Origin: Candidatus Collierbacteria bacterium
Lineage (GTDB): Bacteria > Patescibacteriota > Microgenomatia > UBA1400 > MFAQ01
DNA: 8,548 nt
Reading direction: 5' to 3'
Assembly (NCBI GenBank): GCA_003531665.1
Contig: DQFC01000019.1
Span: 58,410 to 66,957, forward strand
Shown here: piece by piece, positions 1-4,050 of the stretch
How the letters are laid out: each line of letters begins with the position of its first letter
Position numbering within the stretch: the stretch's first letter is position 1
Made by a program: the position numbers and the translations under genes
Notes under the pieces: generated by a model
Told to the model about the DNA's origin: nothing
Databases searched by the model: none
The model's input: only the letters and a program-made list of their open reading frames with translations

Positions 1-98
1 TCTTTGGTGGTCATGATGCCTAGTTGTTTGCCATCTTCGTCAACAACTCGGACTTCGGGATAGCGGATATTTTGATTTATGCGGTAGTATTTACCCAA
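1..98 (-). CDS. infC: Translation initiation factor IF-3, N-terminal part (cut by window edge)
   Basis: The minus strand from a TTG at 98-96 reads MGKYYRINQNIR, then YPEVRVVDEDGKQLGIM, and runs off the left edge after about 32 codons. RIN, PEVR and the D-x-G-x-QLGI stretch are the conserved opening of IF3, which binds the 30S subunit, keeps it apart from the 50S and proofreads initiator tRNA and start codon. The frame has a stop at 129-127 and no ATG or GTG before the conserved region, so TTG at 98-96 is the only usual start codon in frame upstream of it. A rare start would fit the known habit of infC of using poor start codons so that IF3 represses its own synthesis. No Shine-Dalgarno sequence is visible; the upstream bases are A/C-rich. 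A promoter and a terminator hairpin separate it from tRNA-Val. The family call is firm; the exact start is less so. Confidence 0.85.
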   Translation of the reverse strand, partial: MGKYYRINQNIRYPEVRVVDEDGKQLGIMTTK

Positions 99-125
99 GT
101 TTGTGTGTTTTGATTGATATGAGTG

Positions 126-161
126 CTATTTTACTATATTTTCAGCCACAAAAACGTCCAA
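126..161 (-). promoter_or_regulatory. Promoter for infC
   Basis: On the minus strand there is a -35-like TTGGAC (161-156), exactly 17 bp of spacer, then a -10-like TATAGT (138-133) overlapping a second option, TAAAAT (133-128). Transcription would begin near 126, leaving about 28 nt before the TTG start. It lies downstream of the tRNA-Val terminator, so infC is probably transcribed independently. Judged by eye only. Confidence 0.5.
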
Positions 162-173
162 GGTCCTACATAC

Positions 174-201
174 AAAAATTCCTCCGCTAGGGAGGACTTT
201 T
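174..201 (-). terminator. Rho-independent terminator after tRNA-Val
   Basis: Read on the minus strand: TCCTCC, loop CTAGC, GGAGGA, then ATTTTTG. The six-base-pair stem is flanked by AAAAG on the 5' side and followed by a T-run. It sits about 8 nt beyond the tRNA-Val 3' end and should end the trigger factor / coiled-coil gene / tRNA-Val transcript. The plus strand also shows the stem followed by CTTTT, so it could act weakly in both directions. Confidence 0.7.
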
Positions 202-208
202 CGTATTG

Positions 209-282
209 TGGGCCCGACTGGACTCGAACCAGTGACCTCTGCAATGTCAATGCAGCGCTCTAGCCAGCTGAGCTACGAGCCC
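209..282 (-). tRNA. tRNA-Val (anticodon GAC)
   Basis: A complete cloverleaf on the minus strand: acceptor GGGCTCG pairing with CGGGCCC (one G-U), D arm GCTC/GAGC, anticodon stem CTGCA/TGCAG around loop TTGACAT, and T arm ACTGG-TTCGAGT-CCAGT. The loop gives anticodon GAC, reading GUC/GUU valine codons. The discriminator is A and CCA is not encoded (the genome continues CAA), so CCA must be added by a nucleotidyltransferase. It lies 19 nt after the stop of the coiled-coil gene on the same strand and may be processed from that mRNA. Confidence 0.95.
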
Positions 283-301
283 AACATTGAGTATTTTATC
301 A

Positions 302-853
302 TCAGCCGACGGAGGTGGCGACGGCGCGTTCGTTGGCCTGAGTATATTCGTTGCCTTTGGACTTGGCCATACTCCAATAAGTCCCCTTTTTGGTAGAGCG
401 GGAGTTGTACATTTCTAGCCAGCTGTTGGCCTCTTGGACCTTGAGGCTAAAAATTTGGATCATTTTTTGAATATGAGCCAGAAAACTTTCATGATAGGCT
501 CCGACTTGAGAGATGGGAGACTCGACCGCCTTTAGAAGATTAGTGTCTAGTTTTTTAACTTGTTTGGCTAAGTTCTTAAGCTGAACCCGAATTTCCTCTA
601 TCCGATCCTCGGCTTGTTTCTCCTTGGACGAGAAAACCTTGTTCCACTCTTGCTGGCGAGCCTGAAAAAAGAGCTCAGCCCGTCTTTTTTCGGCCTCTTT
701 CTTTTGCTGGAGCTCAACAAAAGGATTGGTGCGTGGCTCCTGTGAGTCGTTTTCGAAGGAACGGGCCTGGGAGTTGCGGAGAGCCTCCAGAAAACTCTGG
801 ATTTTGGTGTTTCCCTGACCTTGATTGGAAGCGTTTCCGGTATTACTGTTCAT
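302..853 (-). CDS. Conserved coiled-coil protein of unknown function (DUF5660-like)
   Basis: This 183-residue cytoplasmic protein has no signal peptide or membrane segment. A polar, Asn/Gln-rich N-terminus (1-40) leads to NPFVELQQKKEAEKRR (43-58), then a charged helical region to about 110 that should form a coiled coil. The C-terminal part carries GAYHESF (118-124), SWLEMYNSR (144-152), YW (159-160) and a terminal ERAVATSVG (175-183). From memory it resembles the DUF5660 family of Patescibacteria; no search was possible and its function is unknown. The gene starts 17 nt after the trigger factor stop on the same strand, with only a weak AGGG as a possible ribosome site, and is followed by tRNA-Val. 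The company of trigger factor, a tRNA and IF3 hints at a translation-linked role, but that is guesswork. Confidence 0.75.
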   Translation of the reverse strand: MNSNTGNASNQGQGNTKIQSFLEALRNSQARSFENDSQEPRTNPFVELQQKKEAEKRRAELFFQARQQEWNKVFSSKEKQAEDRIEEIRVQLKNLAKQVKKLDTNLLKAVESPISQVGAYHESFLAHIQKMIQIFSLKVQEANSWLEMYNSRSTKKGTYWSMAKSKGNEYTQANERAVATSVG

Positions 854-870
854 AATGTGGCCCTATAATA

Positions 871-1653
871 CTAGATTTTCATTAAATAATCAATAGTCTT
901 TCGGCGATTCATGACGGATCTGAGCTGGTCCATCTGCTTTGCCTGAATATTGGATACTTTAGCTAATTCTAGCAGTTCTTTGTCGTCGGTGTCTATTTTT
1001 TCCCTTTTGGCTATTTCCAGGAGAATTAGGTCGAGTCTGACGGATTTTTCGGCACTTTCCGCATATTCCTTCTTAACTTGCTCCAAGTTCTTATCCAGAG
1101 CCTTTAAATAGTCCTCAAGAGGAAGATTAAGAGATTTTGCTTGAGTCGAAAGCCGCTCCAAACTATAGTTGACTTCTTCATTGATGATCAGTTTGGAGAC
1201 ATCAACCACTTCGTGATCCAAGAGGGCTTGGTAAATATCCTCTACCTTCCTATTCTTTCTCTCTTTCTCCTTACTCTTTAGGTACTTAGAGTAGTCTCCA
1301 AGTTTGATTTCCGGATATAGGGGAAGCTGAAGTTTTACGACCCAGCTACCGTCTTTCTCGACTTTTAGTTCATCGAGAACGGGTCGTCCCAATAGACGAT
1401 AGTGATTTTTCTCGATAGCATGCTCGAGAAGGTGGCTCATGACATGGTTTAGGATATGGTCACTTAGCTTTTCCGGATCGAGCGACTTTTCGGCTATAGA
1501 TTTAGGGGCTTTACCTTGACGGAAACCTTTGACGGAGACGGTTTTGATCATCTCGTCGACGACATGGTTTTTCTCTTGGTCGACTTCTTCGTGAGTAACA
1601 ATGGTTTCCAAGTAGGCCGTTCCCTGATCGATTTTGGTTTGTTTGATGTTCAT
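871..1653 (-). CDS. tig: Trigger factor-like ribosome-associated chaperone lacking the PPIase domain
   Basis: A 260-residue protein, against about 430 in E. coli trigger factor. The N-terminal ribosome-binding domain (about 1-118) contains the signature GFRQGKAP (43-50), which docks on ribosomal protein L23 next to the peptide exit tunnel. After YPEIKLGDY (113-121) the sequence passes straight into a charged helical linker (125-140) and the all-helical C-terminal chaperone domain (about 140-260). The FKBP-type prolyl isomerase domain that normally lies between them is absent. It should hold nascent chains but not isomerise prolines. The start ATG (1653-1651) has no Shine-Dalgarno sequence; a TAAAAT box ends 9 nt upstream, suggesting an almost leaderless mRNA. 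It heads a leftward unit with the coiled-coil gene and tRNA-Val, and is divergent from tRNA-Leu. Confidence 0.88.
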   Translation of the reverse strand: MNIKQTKIDQGTAYLETIVTHEEVDQEKNHVVDEMIKTVSVKGFRQGKAPKSIAEKSLDPEKLSDHILNHVMSHLLEHAIEKNHYRLLGRPVLDELKVEKDGSWVVKLQLPLYPEIKLGDYSKYLKSKEKERKNRKVEDIYQALLDHEVVDVSKLIINEEVNYSLERLSTQAKSLNLPLEDYLKALDKNLEQVKKEYAESAEKSVRLDLILLEIAKREKIDTDDKELLELAKVSNIQAKQMDQLRSVMNRRKTIDYLMKI

Positions 1654-1668
1654 AGACGGTTTATTTTA
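1654..1668 (-). promoter_or_regulatory. -10 box for trigger factor gene, probably leaderless
   Basis: TAAAAT on the minus strand at 1668-1663 is followed by 9 nt and then the ATG at 1653. With a usual 6-8 nt between the -10 box and the start of transcription, the 5' leader would be only 1-3 nt. No convincing -35 is seen at 17 bp; a TTTACC lies about 20 bp upstream. Confidence 0.4.
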
Positions 1669-1690
1669 ACTCATAGATGCCTTACGGTGG

Positions 1691-1703
1691 TAAAATGATT
1701 GAG
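1691..1703 (+). promoter_or_regulatory. -10 box for tRNA-Leu
   Basis: TAAAAT at 1691-1696, preceded by GG, ends 10 nt before the first base of tRNA-Leu, implying a primary transcript with about 3 extra 5' nucleotides. The -35 is weak (TTAACT about 19 bp upstream). The same GGTAAAAT arrangement precedes tRNA-Lys at the same distance. Confidence 0.45.
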
Positions 1704-1706
1704 CTT

Positions 1707-1787
1707 GCCGAGGTGGCGAAATGGTAGACGCACTAGCTTTAGGAGCTAGCGGGGCAACCCATGGAGGTTCAAGTCCTCTCCTCGGCA
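1707..1787 (+). tRNA. tRNA-Leu (anticodon TAG)
   Basis: A class II tRNA with acceptor GCCGAGG/CCTCGGC, D stem GCG/CGC, anticodon stem CTAGC/GCTAG around loop TTTAGGA (anticodon TAG, reading CUN leucine codons), a long variable arm with stem GGG-GCAA-CCC, and T arm GGAGG-TTCAAGT-CCTCT. Discriminator A; CCA is not encoded. The 3' end is 5 bp from the stop of the convergent lysozyme-like gene, so transcripts of the two must run into each other. No terminator hairpin is visible between them. Confidence 0.95.
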
Positions 1788-1792
1788 CAAAA

Positions 1793-2401
1793 CTATTCCA
1801 GGTGGTCAAAGAATTGGGATACACCATTTGCCCACGAACCATCGGAGGGAGGTGTGTAGGTTTTCATTACCTCGAGCGGATCTTTGGTATGATTCCCTTT
1901 TAGGAAGATCTTGGTGAATTGGGGTGCGATCCGCCGCAGGGCGTCTTCGTAATTATCAAACCTGGTAACCTTGTCTCCATATATTCCCCAGCCCCAGCAG
2001 TTGTATGAGTTCTCCGGAATACGTTTACAAAGGTTTGATTCTTGTTGAGCTATAGCCACGAGCCAACGGTAATCAAATTGATATTGATCGGAAAGGATGA
2101 CTATGAGATCGGAATATGGCTCTAGGGGGGAGCCAAACCTGTGGAGATACTGCCGAATTATTTCCGGTCTGGCGTCCGCTGTCTTTATAGATGTTTTTAT
2201 CTGTTCGTCAAATGACGGTAGCGCGGAGAAAATATAAGGTTCTTTCGGATTGGGAATAGTCTCAAAATTAATGCTATCGCTGGTTCCCAAAATTAACCTT
2301 TTTTGTTTATCGTCGCTGTCAAAAATAGAAGAGTTTATACCGAAAACGATACGGGAGGATAACAGAAAGAGAGCCAATAGATACAAAAACTTTTTCGCCA
2401 T
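1793..2401 (-). CDS. Secreted lysozyme/lytic transglycosylase-like protein
   Basis: A 202-residue protein with a signal peptide or membrane anchor: MAKKFLYLL at the start and a hydrophobic stretch to about residue 21. A variable linker (22-75) is followed by a compact domain: RQYLHRFGSPLEPYSDLIV (83-101), WLVAIAQQESNLC (113-125), NCWGWGIYGD (134-143), FDNYEDALRRIA (148-159) and TPPSDGSWANGV (183-194). AIAQQES has the form of the catalytic Glu region of SLT/lysozyme-fold enzymes, making Glu121 the likely acid and peptidoglycan the likely substrate. Cys125 and Cys135 are placed to form a disulfide, consistent with export. From memory, proteins of this form are common in Patescibacteria. Activity is inferred only; the domain is short and could simply bind peptidoglycan. 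It has no Shine-Dalgarno sequence; -10-like GATAAATT lies just before the ATG. Confidence 0.75.
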   Translation of the reverse strand: MAKKFLYLLALFLLSSRIVFGINSSIFDSDDKQKRLILGTSDSINFETIPNPKEPYIFSALPSFDEQIKTSIKTADARPEIIRQYLHRFGSPLEPYSDLIVILSDQYQFDYRWLVAIAQQESNLCKRIPENSYNCWGWGIYGDKVTRFDNYEDALRRIAPQFTKIFLKGNHTKDPLEVMKTYTPPSDGSWANGVSQFFDHLE

Positions 2402-2440
2402 AAGCTAATTTATCCTGGCAGAAAGTTCCGGCGATGTCAA
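2402..2440 (-). promoter_or_regulatory. Possible promoter of the lysozyme-like gene
   Basis: On the minus strand a perfect TTGACA (2440-2435) is followed by GATAAATT (2414-2407), whose alternative hexamers GATAAA and TAAATT end 7 and 5 nt before the ATG. The spacer of 20-22 bp is longer than ideal, so the -35 match may be chance. No Shine-Dalgarno sequence is present, so a leaderless mRNA is plausible. Confidence 0.35.
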
Positions 2441-2448
2441 GGAAAGGG

Positions 2449-2469
2449 GTGCACCAAGAGGGAGTCGAA
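2449..2469 (-). repeat. Direct repeat copy 2 of the tRNA-Arg 3' end (possible att site)
   Basis: These 21 bases match 2582-2602 perfectly; the bases on either side differ. The intact copy spans the 3' half of the T arm, the 3' acceptor strand, the discriminator and one flanking base of tRNA-Arg. Duplication of a tRNA 3' end is the usual trace left by tyrosine-recombinase integration, where the element carries the missing end. It also occurs in the E. coli tyrT repeats. Offset between copies is 133 bp. Confidence 0.85.
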
Positions 2470-2545
2470 GTCTTCGGTAACTTCTGCTGAAGTTCCTCTG
2501 ACCGCGCCTCGTCGCCGTCGCGACTCCGGCAGGTTCGACTTTCCC
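2460..2545 (-). ncRNA. Candidate structured RNA downstream of tRNA-Arg
   Basis: Read on the minus strand, the pieces nest into a three-way junction. P1 pairs GGGAAAGTCGAA (2545-2534) with TTCGACTCCC (2469-2460), 10 bp with a two-A bulge. P2 (2530-2506) is GCC-GGA-GTCGC, loop GACG, GCGAC-GA-GGC. P3 (2496-2476) is GG-AACTTC, loop AGCA, GAAGTT-A-CC. The P1 3' strand is the duplicated tRNA sequence. Bases 2501-2530 are 24/30 G+C in an otherwise AT-rich window, as is common for structured RNA. There is no own promoter or T-run, so it would have to come from the tRNA-Arg transcript. Folding was done by eye without energy calculation, and no known RNA family is recognised. Confidence 0.35.
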
Positions 2546-2553
2546 ATGCTCAC

Positions 2554-2579
2554 AATTACTCACCCGAGGGTGAATAATT
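2554..2579. repeat. 12-bp-arm inverted repeat (hairpin) just 3' of tRNA-Arg
   Basis: On the minus strand AATTATTCACCC and GGGTGAGTAATT are reverse complements apart from one T-G wobble, with only TC between them (effectively a CTCG tetraloop). It begins 3 nt beyond the discriminator base of tRNA-Arg. No T-run follows, so it is not a classical terminator. It might mark the tRNA 3' processing boundary, or be an element end. Confidence 0.7.
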
Positions 2580-2581
2580 CT

Positions 2582-2602
2582 GTGCACCAAGAGGGAGTCG
2601 AA
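2582..2602 (-). repeat. Direct repeat copy 1, inside the intact tRNA-Arg 3' end
   Basis: This is the tRNA-embedded partner of the repeat at 2449-2469. It includes the last 20 bases of the tRNA gene (2583-2602) and one base beyond it. The tRNA remains intact, as expected if an element re-supplied its 3' end. Confidence 0.85.
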
Positions 2603-2656
2603 CCCCCAACCGACAGCTTCGAAGGCTGGCGCTCTATCCAGTTGAGCTATTGGTGC
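2583..2656 (-). tRNA. tRNA-Arg (anticodon TCG)
   Basis: Minus-strand cloverleaf: acceptor GCACCAA/TTGGTGC, D arm GCTC/GAGC, anticodon stem CCAGC/GCTGT around loop CTTCGAA (anticodon TCG, reading CGN arginine codons), T arm GGGGG-TTCGACT-CCCTC with one G-U. The outermost anticodon-stem pair (27-43) is a C-T mismatch. Discriminator A; CCA is not encoded. It is divergent from tRNA-Lys across 43 bp, and its 3' end is duplicated downstream. Confidence 0.93.
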
Positions 2657-2659
2657 ATG

Positions 2660-2689
2660 AGTATATTTTACTCTGAAATGAGGTAAAAT
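2660..2689. promoter_or_regulatory. Divergent -10 boxes for tRNA-Arg (-) and tRNA-Lys (+)
   Basis: Within the 43 bp between the two tRNAs, TAAAAT occurs on the minus strand (2670-2665), ending 8 nt before tRNA-Arg, and on the plus strand (2684-2689), ending 10 nt before tRNA-Lys. A TATACT at 2665-2660 is an alternative for the minus strand. No good -35 boxes are seen. The polymerase footprints must overlap, so the two promoters may compete. Confidence 0.45.
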
Positions 2690-2699
2690 ATGTGGGTTC

Positions 2700-2773
2700 G
2701 GGTCAGTAGCTCAGTTGGTTAGAGCACCTGCCTCTTAAGTAGGGTGTCGCGGGTTCGAGTCCCGCCTGACCCA
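2700..2773 (+). tRNA. tRNA-Lys (anticodon CTT)
   Basis: Plus-strand cloverleaf: acceptor GGGTCAG/CTGACCC, D arm GCTC/GAGC, anticodon stem CCTGC/GTAGG (one G-U) around loop CTCTTAA (anticodon CTT, reading AAG), T arm GCGGG-TTCGAGT-CCCGC. Discriminator A; CCA is not encoded. It ends 25 bp before the GTG start of the glycosyltransferase-like gene, with no terminator between, so read-through into that gene is possible. Confidence 0.95.
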
Positions 2774-2784
2774 CTCTTTTCGTA

Positions 2785-2798
2785 TATATTAGATAGTA
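2785..2798 (+). promoter_or_regulatory. -10-like box before the GT-B gene
   Basis: TATATT (2785-2790) ends 8 nt before the GTG start at 2799. A start of transcription 6-8 nt after the box would give a leaderless mRNA. The matching -35 position lies inside the tRNA-Lys T arm and does not resemble TTGACA. Confidence 0.35.
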
Positions 2799-4034
2799 GT
2801 GAAACTATTGATCTTTACTTATGCACCGGCAGGGCTGGGGCATCTTCGGGTGACGGACGCATTGGCCGAAAGCCGTCCCAGGAACACCCAATACGTGCTT
2901 TTGGGGTCGATAGATCGGTTTGTAACCTGGGTACATCGATTTACCAGTATTAATCCTTTTGGTAAATATATTTTTTTGAGATCTCAGTATGGCGTATTCG
3001 AGGATATTTTTACCCGTTTTTACCGATCTCTTTTAGTAATGTCGTCTGGTGGTGTATTGAGACAGTTAAAAGAAATAGCATTACACAACCCGGAATGTGA
3101 AGATATTTGGATTGTGGCTACCCATTTTGGTATGGCACATCAGGTAGGGGCTATCAAGGAAAGATTGATTGAGGAAACAGGTAAAAATATTAGGCTAATA
3201 GTGCAGGTAACGGATGACACCTATCAACATATATGGTGTGTTCGAGGTGCGGATCTAACTTTTGTTCCTAGTCAATTTGTAAAAACTAAATTTGAAACTT
3301 ATGCCAAAAAACAAAGAATTGATTTTGTTTCTGAAGTAATCCCCTACCCACTTTCGAAATTACTTACAAAAAAATTGCCAAAAAACATGGGATTAAGGCA
3401 AAAAGTATTCTCCGAAAAGAGCGGGAAAATAAATGTTGCGATTCCTGTATCCGGTGCGGCGGTGGGACTTACCTACTTTATGAATTTGGTAAAAGAGTTG
3501 AAAAAGCTTTCCGACCGGTTTGAATTTTGGGTACTTGTGAAGCAGACTCCGTTTACAGAGATGTTCATTTCCGGCATGTCAAATATTCCTGGTGTAAACG
3601 TCCTGATGGGAAAAAATGATATCCAAATGATTGAACTTTACGAATTGTTGTATGGTAAAAATCTGATACATTTGGAGATTACAAAGCCGAGTGAGCAAGC
3701 CTTTAAGGCGATTATTTATCCGACAGATGTGGGTGGGAGCGTTCTTCTTTTTACCACTCCGGTGGGCAGACAAGAGAAAGAAAATATTAAGTTCTTGGAG
3801 AGGCACTGTCTGATCCCCAATTCCAGCCAGACATCAGTACCTAGGGCAATTAGAATTTCGGAAAATCCCAGAATTGCCGCGAAATTTATCAAATGGGGCG
3901 TGAACTCCGGACTGTTTCGCAAAATGACCTCTCCGAATTTTAGGTTTTCCAAGAAATGTCTGTCATCGGGTGAAGTGGGTCCTGACGGAGCCAGATTGTT
4001 TTGGAAACAGGTCGTAAAAAAGTTCGGAAAGTAA
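2799..4034 (+). CDS. GT-B-fold glycosyltransferase-like protein (MGDG synthase/MurG-like)
   Basis: A 411-residue soluble protein. The N-terminal Rossmann-like half opens with a beta strand and Gly-rich loop, KLLIFTYAPAGLGHLRVTDAL (2-22), of the G-x-GH-x-R type seen in MurG and monogalactosyldiacylglycerol synthases. VTDDTYQHIWCVRGADLTFVPS (137-158) recalls the segment before the inter-domain linker in that group. The second half starts about 211 (INVAIPVSGAAVG) and carries TKPSEQAF (295-302) and TTPVGRQEKEN (319-329), placed like the nucleotide-sugar-binding Glu loop and QE-x-N motif of GT28-type enzymes. It probably transfers a sugar to a lipid or wall precursor at the inner membrane face; donor and acceptor cannot be told. 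GTG is the first start after an in-frame stop at 2790-2792 and there is no Shine-Dalgarno sequence. A UDP-GlcNAc epimerase-like role is an alternative. Confidence 0.6.
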   Translation: MKLLIFTYAPAGLGHLRVTDALAESRPRNTQYVLLGSIDRFVTWVHRFTSINPFGKYIFLRSQYGVFEDIFTRFYRSLLVMSSGGVLRQLKEIALHNPECEDIWIVATHFGMAHQVGAIKERLIEETGKNIRLIVQVTDDTYQHIWCVRGADLTFVPSQFVKTKFETYAKKQRIDFVSEVIPYPLSKLLTKKLPKNMGLRQKVFSEKSGKINVAIPVSGAAVGLTYFMNLVKELKKLSDRFEFWVLVKQTPFTEMFISGMSNIPGVNVLMGKNDIQMIELYELLYGKNLIHLEITKPSEQAFKAIIYPTDVGGSVLLFTTPVGRQEKENIKFLERHCLIPNSSQTSVPRAIRISENPRIAAKFIKWGVNSGLFRKMTSPNFRFSKKCLSSGEVGPDGARLFWKQVVKKFGK

Positions 4035-4038
4035 GCTG

Positions 4039-4050
4039 TAAACTCAATTG
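4039..4050 (+). promoter_or_regulatory. -10-like TAAACT before the spermidine-synthase-like gene
   Basis: TAAACT (4039-4044) lies 6 nt before the ATG at 4051. The identical hexamer with an identical 6-nt spacing precedes the PilB start at 5578. No -35 is evident. The upstream gene ends only 16 nt before the ATG, so co-transcription with an internal leaderless start is also possible. Confidence 0.35.

Noticed and set aside
302..304. Alternative genetic code with TGA read as Gly
   Set aside because: TGA ends the coiled-coil gene and pilC at natural family lengths, and no in-frame TGA is needed in any gene here.
208..396. 62-codon plus-strand frame over tRNA-Val and the coiled-coil gene
   Set aside because: It starts inside a tRNA and runs antisense to a conserved gene; its opening GLEPVTSA-type text is the usual translation of an antisense tRNA.
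2449..2523. A second tRNA-Arg gene or pseudogene ending at the downstream repeat
   Set aside because: Only the last 21 bp match; there is no D arm, anticodon arm or 5' acceptor strand at the right distance.
2405..2590. 61-codon Arg-rich minus-strand frame covering the region after tRNA-Arg, reminiscent of the protamine-like tpr reading frame of the E. coli tyrT repeats
   Set aside because: It begins inside the tRNA, uses a weak start without a ribosome site, and its Arg content follows from the G+C-rich structured segment. Base composition and folding fit an RNA better than a protein.
4048..4050. TTG as the start of the spermidine-synthase-like protein
   Set aside because: The next codon is an ATG with a -10-like box at the same spacing as in front of pilB; TTG adds only one residue and no ribosome site.
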